Assembly (NCBI GenBank): GCA_026126215.1
Contig: JAHCJQ010000001.1
Span: forward strand, 62,001 to 126,000
Origin: Alphaproteobacteria bacterium
GTDB lineage: Bacteria; Pseudomonadota; Alphaproteobacteria; Ferrovibrionales; Ferrovibrionaceae
Length of the DNA: 64,000 nt
Direction of reading: 5' to 3'
This document shows, piece by piece, positions 36,093 through 45,077 of this stretch; the stretch's first letter is position 1, and each line of letters starts with the position of its first letter. A program made the translations under genes and the position numbers. The notes beneath the pieces are model-generated. The model was not told where the DNA came from. It saw only the letters and a program-made list of their open reading frames with translations, and did not search any database.

Positions 36093-38479
36093 TTACGGTC
36101 TCCATCCACGGCCAATTGCCGGCGACGCATCTCCCGCAGCAGATAACTAGGCCGCAAGGGAAGCCGGTTGATGTTGGCCCCGGTCCTCGCCAAGGCATCC
36201 GCGACGGCATTGGTGACCGCCGGCACGGCGCCGATCACCCCGCCCTCGCCCACGCCCTTGAAGCCACCAAGTGCGTCGATCGAAGGCGTCTCGATGTGCG
36301 AAATGTCGATCTGCGGCACGTCGAGCGCCATTGGCATCAGGTAGTCGAGCAGGTTGGCATTAAGCATCTGCCCGTCCTCGTCATAGACGATCTGCTCCAT
36401 GAGTGCCTCGCCGATTCCCTGGACGATGCCGCCGTGAATCTGCCCGTCGACGATCATCGGGTTGATCAGGCGGCCGGAATCATGGACGACGACATACTTC
36501 TCGATGCTGACCTTCGCGGTCCTCCGATCCACGGCCACGACGACCGCGTGCACGGCGTTTGGCCAGGTGGCAAGCGGCGGGTCATACATCTCGACGACCT
36601 CGAGACCGAAGCTCTCGCCCTGCGGCAGGGCCACGGATGTCATTGAGTAGGCAATCTGCGCCACCTGCCGGAAGTCGACGGACTTCTCCGGGTTCTCCTT
36701 GTCGATCGCCTTGCTCTCGGTAAGCTCCACGCGCTCCACGTCCACATCGAGCAGGAAGGCGGCGATCCGCGCGATCTTCTGGCGCAGCGACTGCGCGGCC
36801 TTGATGACCGCGCCGCCCGCCGCTACCGCACCGCGGCTCGCGAAGGTATTAGTGCCGTAAGGGGCGGTGGCCGTGTCGCCCTCCGAGACGAAAACGTCTT
36901 CGACCTTGACACCGAGGTAATCGGCGAGCACCTGCGCAAACGTCGTCAGGTGTCCCTGCCCAGCGGCGGCCTGGCTTACCAGCAACGTCACCTTGCCCGT
37001 CGGTTCCACCTTGATCGATGCGCTGTCGAATCCCGGCACCTTGGTGAGGCCGCGGACCCGCCAGCCACCCGACCCGGCTCCGGCGACTTCCGTGAAGCAG
37101 CATATGCCGATCCCGCGCAGCACCTCGTCGTCGTCGCGCGCCTCTGCCTGCCGCTTGCGGAAGTTCCAGTAGTCGACCCGCTCCAGGGCACGCCGCAGGC
37201 ACTCCTCGTAACTGCCCGTGTCGTAGCGGACCCCCAGGACGTTGGTATAGGGGAGTTGTTCGCTCCGGATCAGGTTGCGCTGCCGCACGGTCGCCGGATC
37301 GATGCCGAGCTTGCGGCCGATCCGGTCCATCAGGCCCTCGATCGCCATGAAGCAGGAGGGCTGCGCGACGCCCCGGTAGGCGCCCGAGGGGCAGGTGTGG
37401 GTGGCAATCGCCCGGGTGTGGAAGGCGTAGTTCCGGATGTCGTACGGCCCGACGATCATGCGCGCCCCACCCGTCGCCTCGAGCGTGCAGCCGAATGGAT
37501 AGCTCGAATAGGCCCCGGCATTCGTCGTCAGATCGGTTCGAAGGGCCTTGATTCGCCCTTCACCGTCGATGGCCGCCTCCAGCCGGTAGATATGATCGCG
37601 CGCATGGATGCTGGTCAGCAGCTCCTCGCGGCGGTCCTGGACCCACTTGATGGGCCGGCGAAGGTTGAGCGCCAGCGCCGCCGTTACCACTTCCTCGGTA
37701 TAGAACTGGGCCTTGGTGCCGAACCCGCCGCCCACTTCCGGCGTCACGACGCGGATCCGGGGTTCGGGAAAATCGAGAATCTCCGAAAGCGCGGTCCGGG
37801 CCAGATGGGGGATCTGCGTCGAAGTGTAGAACAGCAGCGAGTCCGCCACGTGATCGAGCAGCGCGAGACAGCCGCGCGGTTCCAGCGGAACACCGGCGAC
37901 ACGGCCGGTGCGGAAGGTCTCGCTGACAATCATTTCTGCCGATTCGAATGCGGCTTGAAAGTCCGGCGAGGCGAATGCGGCCTCGAACATGACGTTGCGC
38001 GGAATATCCTCATGCACCAAAGGCGCGGATTCGGAGTCAGCCTCCTCGAGCCGCACCGCGGCCGGTAGCGGTTCGTAATCGACCTCGATCAGCTCGGCCG
38101 CATCCTGCGCGATGTAGGGGTCCTCGGCGACGACGACCGCCACATGTTCGCCGACGAAGCGGACCTCATCCTGCGCCAGCACCATCCGGGAGCTGGCACG
38201 ATAGCCCTGGATCTCGATGACGGTGCGGATCGGCTTGACGAACCGGGCCATGTCCTCCGCCGTATAGACGGCAACCACGCCCGGGAGGGCGCTGGCGGCG
38301 TCCGTGCGTATCGCGAGGATGCGGGCATGGGCGTGCGGGCTCATGGCGAAGCTCAGAAAGAGCGTATCCTTCGGTTCCGCGATATCGTCCAGAAACCGTC
38401 CCTCGCCGCGCAGGAGATAGGGATCCTCCCGGCGCGGGACATGCTTGCCGATGCTGCGTGGATGGCCTTGTGCAATCAT
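36089..38479 (-). CDS. Molybdenum hydroxylase large subunit (xanthine dehydrogenase family)
   Basis: A 796-residue molybdopterin-cytosine-dinucleotide-binding subunit of an aerobic hydroxylase. The N-terminus SIGKHVPRREDPYLLRGEGRFLDDI is typical. The active-site loop reads TCPSGAYRGVAQPSCF, with AYRG and not the AYxCSFR loop of true CO dehydrogenase. The catalytic glutamate lies in GVGEGG near the C-terminus, and GGFGTKAQFYTEE is the usual cofactor-contact segment. It should insert a water-derived hydroxyl into an aromatic N-heterocycle or an aldehyde. Its start overlaps the small-subunit stop and its end overlaps the CoxG-like start, both by four bases. Confidence 0.92.
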   Translation of the reverse strand: MIAQGHPRSIGKHVPRREDPYLLRGEGRFLDDIAEPKDTLFLSFAMSPHAHARILAIRTDAASALPGVVAVYTAEDMARFVKPIRTVIEIQGYRASSRMVLAQDEVRFVGEHVAVVVAEDPYIAQDAAELIEVDYEPLPAAVRLEEADSESAPLVHEDIPRNVMFEAAFASPDFQAAFESAEMIVSETFRTGRVAGVPLEPRGCLALLDHVADSLLFYTSTQIPHLARTALSEILDFPEPRIRVVTPEVGGGFGTKAQFYTEEVVTAALALNLRRPIKWVQDRREELLTSIHARDHIYRLEAAIDGEGRIKALRTDLTTNAGAYSSYPFGCTLEATGGARMIVGPYDIRNYAFHTRAIATHTCPSGAYRGVAQPSCFMAIEGLMDRIGRKLGIDPATVRQRNLIRSEQLPYTNVLGVRYDTGSYEECLRRALERVDYWNFRKRQAEARDDDEVLRGIGICCFTEVAGAGSGGWRVRGLTKVPGFDSASIKVEPTGKVTLLVSQAAAGQGHLTTFAQVLADYLGVKVEDVFVSEGDTATAPYGTNTFASRGAVAAGGAVIKAAQSLRQKIARIAAFLLDVDVERVELTESKAIDKENPEKSVDFRQVAQIAYSMTSVALPQGESFGLEVVEMYDPPLATWPNAVHAVVVAVDRRTAKVSIEKYVVVHDSGRLINPMIVDGQIHGGIVQGIGEALMEQIVYDEDGQMLNANLLDYLMPMALDVPQIDISHIETPSIDALGGFKGVGEGGVIGAVPAVTNAVADALARTGANINRLPLRPSYLLREMRRRQLAVDGDRK

Positions 38480-39000
38480 TTTCTGCTCTCCCCGGCCGGG
38501 TCGGCCGTGGTCTTGTCGCGGTCCCTGGCGGCGTTTGCTATGGCCTTGACGATGTTCACATAGCCTGTGCAGCGGCATAGGTTGTTGGACAGGGCGGCGC
38601 GGATCTCCTGTTCGCTCGGCTCTGGGTTCTCCGACAGAAACTCCTCCGCCGTCAGAAGAACCCCGGGCGTGCAGTAACCGCACTGCAGCCCGTGGGCGTC
38701 ATGAAACGCCTTCTGCAGACCTGCCAGCCGGCCGTCGGCAGACAGCCCTTCCAGCGTCTCGATCTCGGCCCCTTGCACCGCAACCGCGAAATGCAGGCAG
38801 CTTCGCGCGGTCCGTCCGTCGATCCGCACCGTACAGGCACCACAGACGCCGTGTTCGCAGCCGATATGCGTGGCTTTCAATCCGACATCGTGCCGGATGA
38901 AATCGACGAGGAGGCGACGCGGCTCCACCTGGCGGGTGTAGCTCTTGCCGTTGATCGTCAGCGTCACGTCCGTTTTCCTGAGGGAAGTTGCCTGCGACAT
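38476..39000 (-). CDS. Molybdenum hydroxylase small subunit, two [2Fe-2S] clusters
   Basis: A 174-residue iron-sulfur subunit. A plant-ferredoxin-type cluster is held by C48, C53, C56 and C68 (CEHGVCGACTV and SCLHF). The second, helical-domain cluster is held by C107, C110, C142 and C144 (CGYC and CRC). Electrons pass from the molybdenum site through these clusters to FAD. The ATG at 39000 overlaps the FAD-subunit stop by one base (TGATG). Residues after 150 are a short charged tail. Confidence 0.94.
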   Translation of the reverse strand: MSQATSLRKTDVTLTINGKSYTRQVEPRRLLVDFIRHDVGLKATHIGCEHGVCGACTVRIDGRTARSCLHFAVAVQGAEIETLEGLSADGRLAGLQKAFHDAHGLQCGYCTPGVLLTAEEFLSENPEPSEQEIRAALSNNLCRCTGYVNIVKAIANAARDRDKTTADPAGESRK

Positions 39001-39884
39001 CAGATGCTCCTCGCCCTGCCGGCGGCACCGGAGGCGACCTGTATCAGGGCGCGTTCGACCAGCACGGCCACTAGTTCGCGGCGGTAGGCCGCATCGGCAT
39101 GAAAATCCCCAGCGACATCGACGAGTGACGCAGTCAGGCGGCCCGCCTCGCGCGCGGCGGCCTCGTCGATGATGCTGCCGGCGAGCGCCACCTCGGTATC
39201 GCTGGCGCGTTTCGCGATGTTCTCGCCGCCCATGACCGCCAGGCGTGCCCGGCGGCACCGGCCATCTTCGCCGAACGTGACTTCCAGGGCGACGCCGGCG
39301 ATTGCAAAACCATGGTTGCGGTTGCCGAGTTCGATGAAGCACGAGCGCGATCCGGTAGGGGCATACGGGAACCGTACCGCCTCGAGAATCTCGTCGGGCC
39401 TGAGACTGTTCTCCAGGGCACCGACGAAGAATTCCCGCGCCGGCACGACGCGCCGTCCGGTGCTGCTCGCCGCGATCATGTCCGCATCGAGCGCCAGCGC
39501 CACGGCCGGAAGTTCAGCCAGCGGATCAGCATGCGCGAGGCTGCCGCAAACCGTGCCCCGGTTGCGGTTCGACCTGGCGCCCACATGATGCAGCGCCTGG
39601 ACCAAAAGCGGGCAGCGCTGGATCGCCACCTGGTCGTGCTCGACATCCCACTGGCGGGCCAGTGCGCCGCAGACGAGCCCATCCTCCTCGGCCCTGATGT
39701 AGGAGAGTTCCTTGCAATGATTGATGCTGACGAGCACGGATGGCTGCAGCATGCGCAGGTTCATCAGCGGGACCAGGCTCTGTCCGCCGGCCAGGATGCG
39801 CGCGGCCTCGCCGTGTTCCCGCATTTCCTCCAGCACGCCGTCCAGGCTGACGGGCGCCCGAAACTCGAATGGAGCTGGTTTCAC
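39000..39884 (-). CDS. Molybdenum hydroxylase FAD subunit
   Basis: A 294-residue FAD-binding subunit (CoxM type). The FAD signature blocks are AARILAGGQSLVPLMNLRM near residue 35 and TVCGSLAHADPLAELPAVALAL near 110, followed by the CO_deh_flav_C domain. It passes electrons from the [2Fe-2S] subunit to an unknown acceptor. Gene order FAD, FeS, Mo subunit is that of cox-type clusters. It lies 19 bases downstream of the NicX-like gene. Confidence 0.93.
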   Translation of the reverse strand: MKPAPFEFRAPVSLDGVLEEMREHGEAARILAGGQSLVPLMNLRMLQPSVLVSINHCKELSYIRAEEDGLVCGALARQWDVEHDQVAIQRCPLLVQALHHVGARSNRNRGTVCGSLAHADPLAELPAVALALDADMIAASSTGRRVVPAREFFVGALENSLRPDEILEAVRFPYAPTGSRSCFIELGNRNHGFAIAGVALEVTFGEDGRCRRARLAVMGGENIAKRASDTEVALAGSIIDEAAAREAGRLTASLVDVAGDFHADAAYRRELVAVLVERALIQVASGAAGRARSI

Positions 39885-39903
39885 GTTCCTGCACCTCCGC
39901 CTT

Positions 39904-40956
39904 TCATCGCCGGGCCGGATCGGTCTTGATACGCAGGTTCCGCGAGGCGGCCACCAGTTCCGCGGGCGCCACCGCGATGCCGGCCTCGATCATGAGCTGG
40001 CCATCGACCCAGATCGACTGATCGCCGACCACGACATCCGGATGGTTCTCGCCGCCGCCCGGAACCCACCAGGGCAGGCCGAGACCGACGGCGTTCATGC
40101 CCATTACGCGCGAATCCTCGATGAAGGACTGCCCGGTGCGGCGCGCAGCCGGGTGCATGGCGAAGGTGAAATGGATGATGTACCCATAGTCCCCATTGCC
40201 GGCACGGCGGAGCGCCCGCTCCAGTACGTGCCGGTCCGCGCCACCGCCATGAACGGACCGGATCCGCCCGTCCACCTCGATGGTGACCTGGCCGTCGAAC
40301 GGCGTGAAGTATTCATGGAAACCGGCTTCGGTCCGGATCACGCCCTTCACCGACTCGATATCCGGGAACATGGTGCAGGAGCCGGGAACCAGGTAGGTAC
40401 CGGGCTTCAGCGCGCGGCGCGGCTTGCCATAGGCCGACTTGCCCAGTCGGAAGGTCACGTCGGTGCCCCTGGAATTGGCAACACGGATTTCGGTGCCTTC
40501 GGGCTGCGTGAGAACCTTCGAGAAGACGTCGAAGGCGCTTTGATATTCGTCCAGATCGACGCCGCCGAAGAGGCGCGTCAGGCCGCCGGCCCCCATATCC
40601 CCGCCCAGCAGATAGCGTACCTTGCCGCTTTCCATCGCGTGGTCATGCACGCTCGACCCGGCGAGATAGGGGAAGGTCAGGTCGATCCAGACATCGCAGC
40701 GCGAGACCGCGCCTTCGAGGATCGCCGGGATGAAGGGGTCGCAGAGCTTGCCCTGGAATGGCAGCCGGGGGACCTCCACGACGACCGGCCGCGCGCCGGC
40801 CGCGAGCGCGCTGGCGAACACCGCCTCCGCCGCCCGCGCGTCGGTCGCCGTATCGGTCGTTATAAGGACGTTGCTGTCCGCGCCGATGTTCATGTAATCG
40901 GCAAGAACGTCGGCCGCGAGCCTGAGTTCCGGCCCCATTTCCCCGCCGCGGCTCAA
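39904..40956 (-). CDS. NicX-like M29-fold protein, putative ring-cleavage dioxygenase
   Basis: A 350-residue protein, the same length as 2,5-dihydroxypyridine 5,6-dioxygenase (NicX) of Pseudomonas. That family shares the M29 aminopeptidase fold but binds ferrous iron through two histidines and an aspartate (H265, H318, D320 in NicX, as I recall). Here the equivalents are H262 (YGYIIHFTFAMHPAAR), H305 and D307 (NHPDVVV), with the same H-x-D spacing. VHGGGADRHVLERAL near 235 matches the conserved glycine-rich block before the first ligand. Overall identity outside these blocks appears low, so the true substrate may differ. Its start overlaps the Rieske gene stop by four bases. A plain aminopeptidase is the alternative. 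Confidence 0.65.
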   Translation of the reverse strand: MSRGGEMGPELRLAADVLADYMNIGADSNVLITTDTATDARAAEAVFASALAAGARPVVVEVPRLPFQGKLCDPFIPAILEGAVSRCDVWIDLTFPYLAGSSVHDHAMESGKVRYLLGGDMGAGGLTRLFGGVDLDEYQSAFDVFSKVLTQPEGTEIRVANSRGTDVTFRLGKSAYGKPRRALKPGTYLVPGSCTMFPDIESVKGVIRTEAGFHEYFTPFDGQVTIEVDGRIRSVHGGGADRHVLERALRRAGNGDYGYIIHFTFAMHPAARRTGQSFIEDSRVMGMNAVGLGLPWWVPGGGENHPDVVVGDQSIWVDGQLMIEAGIAVAPAELVAASRNLRIKTDPARR

Positions 40957-42122
40957 CGGACCACCCCACTTGGGCTGCCATCCGGCCCGAAGATGCGGGC
41001 CAGATAGGCGTTCAGATAATGATGCAGCGGCTTTTCGAGGTAGGACATGCGCCCTGGCTTGTAGCTCGGCAGGGACATGGCCCGCTGCATCGATTCCATC
41101 ATCGAGGTGTCCTCGCCCAGCACCTTGAGCTGGTACTGGCGATAGACTTCCGCCTTATCGTGGAAGTCTGGACGTTCAAAGAACTCTTCCGGGAAGAGAT
41201 GATAGATGAAGACCTCGCAGCGGTCTGGACCGAGCGGCCAGGCCACGAACGGCCGCACGCAGTCGATCCGGCCGAACACGGTCAGGTTCGGCATCATGAA
41301 GCCGTGCGAGGCGAAGCTCGAATCGCGGTCCTGCATCCAGGGCATCTTGCCGAGCAGCATTTCCCCGCCCGGGGTCGGTGGCGCGGCCTTGTACCAGATC
41401 GAGAACTCGCCGCGATCGCGGAGAACCACGTCGTCGTTCTTCCACGAGAAGTTCGATCCGAACGTTCCGGCATGAAGGACGTTGACATGGTAGAAGTCCA
41501 TGATGTTCTCCGGCACGAACTTCCAGTTGCAGTTCAGTTCCAGCCGGATCTTGTTGGCGAGTCTGCAACGGTCCATCTGGAGGAAACCGAAATCCTTCTC
41601 GAAGGGTGCGATTGCCTCCTCGAAGCTCCGGCCGTCCTGGTCGAAGCAGATGAAGATGTTGCCGCGCCAGACATCGAGGCGGATCGCGCGCAGCCGGCAG
41701 TCTTTTGCATGAAAGCCCTCGCTCGCATCCATGTGCGCGGCGCCCTTGAGTTGCCCCGTCAGGTCATAGACCCAGCCATGATACGGGCACTTGAACGAGC
41801 GCGTATTCCCGCAACCCGCCGCGACCTCGACGCCACGATGGACGCACATGTTGTAGAAGGCATTCAGATTGCCAGACCGGTCCCGCGCGATCACGATCGG
41901 CTCGTCGCAGATCCTGAGCGTCATGTAGTCGCCCGGGTTGGGGATCTCCTCCACGCGGGCGACCATCAGCCAGTCCTTCATGAAGAGCAGCTCGACTTCC
42001 TTCCGATAGACTTCCGAAGAGTGATAGATCGCCCCCGGAGCATGCGACGCCAGCTCCAGCCGCTGCCGCGGGCCGGACAATTTTCCGCCAGGCTTCGCCG
42101 TTTCGACAGCCATATCCGCCAT
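40953..42122 (-). CDS. Rieske aromatic ring-hydroxylating oxygenase, alpha subunit
   Basis: A 389-residue oxygenase component. The Rieske cluster is held by C93 and H95 (MCVHRG) and C112 and H115 (CPYHGW). The mononuclear iron site has D209, H212 and H217 (NIMDFYHVNVLH). Such enzymes hydroxylate or demethylate aromatic rings with electrons from a reductase or flavodoxin. No beta subunit or reductase is encoded nearby, which suggests a homotrimer of the demethylase/KshA type or use of the flavodoxin at 35091. The ATG at 42122 has GGAGGTG upstream; the first in-frame start at 42164 is unlikely. Confidence 0.93.
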   Translation of the reverse strand: MADMAVETAKPGGKLSGPRQRLELASHAPGAIYHSSEVYRKEVELLFMKDWLMVARVEEIPNPGDYMTLRICDEPIVIARDRSGNLNAFYNMCVHRGVEVAAGCGNTRSFKCPYHGWVYDLTGQLKGAAHMDASEGFHAKDCRLRAIRLDVWRGNIFICFDQDGRSFEEAIAPFEKDFGFLQMDRCRLANKIRLELNCNWKFVPENIMDFYHVNVLHAGTFGSNFSWKNDDVVLRDRGEFSIWYKAAPPTPGGEMLLGKMPWMQDRDSSFASHGFMMPNLTVFGRIDCVRPFVAWPLGPDRCEVFIYHLFPEEFFERPDFHDKAEVYRQYQLKVLGEDTSMMESMQRAMSLPSYKPGRMSYLEKPLHHYLNAYLARIFGPDGSPSGVVR

Positions 42123-42252
42123 TGTCCTCACCTCCGTAATTCCAGCCATCCCTGCCAGGCCCACTCGCCCCGCCTGTCGTTCGCCGGGCGCGAGTCCGGC
42201 GCGGCCCCGTCACGGGAAGGCTCCTTGCCGCTATGTTACAATGCACAACGAA

Positions 42253-42267
42253 TTACGCAATGTCGCC
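42253..42267. promoter_or_regulatory. Possible IclR site upstream of the Rieske gene
   Basis: TTACGCAATGTCGCC, 131 bases upstream of the Rieske start and 36 bases after the binding-protein stop, shares TTACGCA-x-TG with the site at 47042. It lies within an AT-richer stretch that may hold an internal promoter. Confidence 0.25.
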
Positions 42268-42302
42268 CGGCCGCCGCAAGGGGCGGCCGGGTTATGTACC
42301 TT

Positions 42303-43553
42303 CTAGCGCTTCGATTTCGGCAACGGGTGAATGACGTTCGCGGTCTTGAGTTCAGGCGGATACACCAGTTTCGGGACGCCGCCCTGGAACTGACTGGGAT
42401 AGACGGTTCCACCCTGGTTGAGGCCGTCGTCGGCGAACCTCACCGTCGAGAAGAAGGTCTCTCCGTTCATGTCGATGAATGCCTTGCGCAACTTGACCGG
42501 ATCGCCCGCGCCACCGGCCGCCATCAGCGCCAGCATGCCCGTCACGATAGTGTTGGCACCGTTCGCGGCGACGAAGTCCGGCGGAGCCGACCCATAGGCT
42601 TTTTCGTACCGCTTCGCGAAGTCGCGACTGGTGCCGATGATCGGGTCCTTCGTCTTGTCGAGGGTCGGGTCCCAGAAGGTTGGGGCGAAGACACCCTCCA
42701 GGTCCGGGCCCAGGGCCTCTGCCAGAGAGGTCGGCGCCTCGACGATCACGACCGGCGGGAAATAGTTGATCGACTGCATCTCCTTGTATACGCCGATGAT
42801 CTCCGGCGTGTAGCAGTTGATGATCAGGATCTCCGGATTGGCCCGCCGCACCCGGTCGAGGGCGGAGGAGAATTCCTGCGTGCCTGGCGGGAAGAACTCT
42901 GCCGCCACCAATTCCAGCCCAGCTTTCTTGACGTCCGATGGCACATACTGGTTGACGGTGAACACCCCAAGCTCGTCCTGCGGAGTGATCAGTCCGACTT
43001 TCCTTACGCGGGGATTCTCGAACTTCGACACCATTTCGAGGATCATCGTGTAGTAGAGGCTGAAGGGTGGCATCGGGCCGAACACGTAAGGAGCGCCCTT
43101 CTGACCGGCGAATACGCCATCCACCTGCGCCCAGAACGCGACCATCGGCGTGCGCAGGCGCTGCGCCACCGGAATCACGGTCTTGACGTTGACACTGCCA
43201 ACGCCGGCGATGACCAGGTCGGTCTTCTCGTTGGTGATCGCCCGCTCGACCAGTCGGGCGGCGGTGGCAGCATCCGTCTTGTCATCATACTCGGTGATGT
43301 TGAGCCTGACCGGGGCACCGCCGATCTTGATCTGCGCCTCGTTCACGGCAGCAACAGCCAGGTCGACGCCCCGCTTCAGTTCTGCACCATATCTGGCAAA
43401 CCGGCCCGACAGGCTGTTGACGATCGCGAAGTTCAACTGACCGGCCGCCGCGGCTGCCGGGTTGGAGATGAATGGGGCGCCGACCGCCGCCAGTCCGGCG
43501 GCACCGCCTGCCTTGAGCACCTGTCTGCGTGTGATCGCTGAACGCTTCCGCAT
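42303..43553 (-). CDS. Branched-chain-amino-acid-type ABC substrate-binding protein
   Basis: A 416-residue periplasmic binding protein of the LivK/UrtA family (Peripla_BP_6). A twin-arginine-type leader (TRRQVLKAGGAAGLAAVGAP) replaces the usual Sec signal, suggesting export in folded form. The mature part begins LNFAIVNSLSGRFARYGAELKRGVDLAV, a typical ligand-binding opening. In catabolic clusters such proteins often bind aromatic acids rather than amino acids. It lies five bases downstream of the LivF-type ATPase gene and before the Rieske gene. Confidence 0.9.
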   Translation of the reverse strand: MRKRSAITRRQVLKAGGAAGLAAVGAPFISNPAAAAAGQLNFAIVNSLSGRFARYGAELKRGVDLAVAAVNEAQIKIGGAPVRLNITEYDDKTDAATAARLVERAITNEKTDLVIAGVGSVNVKTVIPVAQRLRTPMVAFWAQVDGVFAGQKGAPYVFGPMPPFSLYYTMILEMVSKFENPRVRKVGLITPQDELGVFTVNQYVPSDVKKAGLELVAAEFFPPGTQEFSSALDRVRRANPEILIINCYTPEIIGVYKEMQSINYFPPVVIVEAPTSLAEALGPDLEGVFAPTFWDPTLDKTKDPIIGTSRDFAKRYEKAYGSAPPDFVAANGANTIVTGMLALMAAGGAGDPVKLRKAFIDMNGETFFSTVRFADDGLNQGGTVYPSQFQGGVPKLVYPPELKTANVIHPLPKSKR

Positions 43554-43558
43554 GATTC

Positions 43559-44299
43559 CTAGCCTCCCAAGTAAGTGGAAACAATCTGGGGGTCCTTGAG
43601 CAGCTCGCCCGCCGGTCCCTTGAGCACCACGTGCCCGGACTGGATGACGCTCGCGCGATCGGAGAAACCCAGAGCCACGGAGATGTCCTGCTCGACAAGC
43701 AGAACGGTGGTACCTGCCGCGTGAATCTTCGACAGGATATTGAGCAGCTCCTCCACAATGATCGGAGCCAGCCCAAGCGAAAGCTCGTCGATGATGAGCA
43801 GTTGCGGCGCGGTCATGAGCGCGCGACCGATGGAACACATTTGCTGCTCGCCACCCGAAAGCGTGCCGGCCAGCTGGCGCCGGCGCTCGAACAGCTTCGG
43901 GAAGTAGCCGAAGATCTCGTCGAGCGCCCGGTCAATGTCCGCCCGGCCTCGGGCGGCGCGCCGATAGGCGCCGAGCCGCAGATTCTCCTCGACGGAGAGC
44001 CCGCGAAATACCCGGTGCCCTTCGGGAGCCTGGGAGATGCCGAGTTCCACTATGTCGGCCGGGGAGGTCCTGGAGATATCCCGGTCACCGAAAAAGACAC
44101 CGCCTGCATCCGGCCGGATCAGCCCGGAGATCACCCGCAGCAGCGTGGTCTTTCCTGCGCCGTTCGCGCCGACGATGGCATGAATTTCGCCGCGTTCGAC
44201 TTCGAGTCCGATTTCATGCAGAACCTCGATCGGGCCGTAGCCCGCGCGAAGTTTCCGCACGCTCAGGATCGGCCGGGAGAGCCCCTGTTCAGCGCCCAC
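43559..44299 (-). CDS. livF: ABC transporter ATPase, LivF type
   Basis: About 246 residues with Walker A GANGAGKTT, the signature LSGGEQQM, Walker B LLIIDELSLGLAP and the H-loop replaced by the usual Liv sequence LLVEQD. IVELGISQAPEGHRVFRGLSVEENL is the LivF-specific Q-loop region. The GTG start at 44299, with GGGAGG upstream, overlaps the LivG gene end by 11 bases. It pairs with the LivG-type ATPase to energise the importer. Confidence 0.93.
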   Translation of the reverse strand: MGAEQGLSRPILSVRKLRAGYGPIEVLHEIGLEVERGEIHAIVGANGAGKTTLLRVISGLIRPDAGGVFFGDRDISRTSPADIVELGISQAPEGHRVFRGLSVEENLRLGAYRRAARGRADIDRALDEIFGYFPKLFERRRQLAGTLSGGEQQMCSIGRALMTAPQLLIIDELSLGLAPIIVEELLNILSKIHAAGTTVLLVEQDISVALGFSDRASVIQSGHVVLKGPAGELLKDPQIVSTYLGG

Positions 44300-45077
44300 C
44301 GGCCGCCTCCCTGCCCTTTCGCAGCCTGGCATAACGCTCCACCGCGCCGCCGACATCGCCGAGATACGCCTTCTGGACGTCGGCGTTGCGCACGATCTCC
44401 TGCGGCGTGCCCTCGGCAAGCTTCGTTCCATTGGCCAGAACGATGACGCGGTCGCTGATCGCCATCACCGCGTGCATGATGTGTTCGATGAAGATGATGG
44501 TCATGCCGCGGTCGCGGATCGACCTGATAAGGGAGAGCGACTCCTTCACCTCGGCCTGGTTCAGCCCGCTCAGCGGTTCGTCGAGAAACACCAGCGACGG
44601 ATCGCTGGCCAGGCAGCGCGCAAGTTCGAGGCGTTTGAGACCCGCCGTCGTCAGCGTGCGCGCCGGATTGCCGGCGGCCGCGCCGAGGCCGACCCAGTCC
44701 AGCACTTCGCGCGCCCTTGCCCGGGCCTGCGGCATCGACCGCCTGGTCCCGCCGCTGCCGAAAAGCGCCGAGGCCATGACATTCTCCTCCACTGTCAGGC
44801 CGATGAAGGGCTGCGGGACCTGGAAGGTTCTGGCCAGGCCCAGCCGGCAGCGTTGATGGGGCTCCAGATCCGTGATGCTGCGATCCCTGTAGGCGATCTC
44901 GCCACCGCTGCATTTCAGCGTGCCGGTCAACAGATTGACGAAGGTGGTCTTGCCGGCCCCGTTCGGACCGATCAGGCCGACGATTTCGCCCTTCGATATC
45001 GAGACCGTGACGTCGTTGACGGCAACCAGGCCGCCAAAGCGCTTCGTCAGGTTCCTGACCTCGAGCTCCGCTGCCAT
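44289..45077 (-). CDS. livG: ABC transporter ATPase, LivG type
   Basis: A 262-residue ATPase with Walker [11 protein letters not shown]-loop region [19 protein letters not shown], and a signature slightly unusual for the family ([32 protein letters not shown] in outline), with LTTAGLKR in place of LSYGQQR. The Walker B aspartate and glutamate are intact, and [20 protein letters not shown] is the LivG H-loop. The ATG at 45077 overlaps the LivM stop as TGATG. Confidence 0.92.
   Translation of the reverse strand: MAAELEVRNLTKRFGGLVAVNDVTVSISKGEIVGLIGPNGAGKTTFVNLLTGTLKCSGGEIAYRDRSITDLEPHQRCRLGLARTFQVPQPFIGLTVEENVMASALFGSGGTRRSMPQARARAREVLDWVGLGAAAGNPARTLTTAGLKRLELARCLASDPSLVFLDEPLSGLNQAEVKESLSLIRSIRDRGMTIIFIEHIMHAVMAISDRVIVLANGTKLAEGTPQEIVRNADVQKAYLGDVGGAVERYARLRKGREAAGGR

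Noticed and set aside
36089-39884. Aerobic carbon monoxide dehydrogenase (coxMSL)
   Set aside because: The large subunit lacks the CO dehydrogenase active-site loop; neighbours point to aromatic catabolism.
41019-43541. 840-codon plus-strand frame opposite the Rieske and binding-protein genes
   Set aside because: It spans two real minus-strand genes and an intergenic region; composition is that of a shadow.
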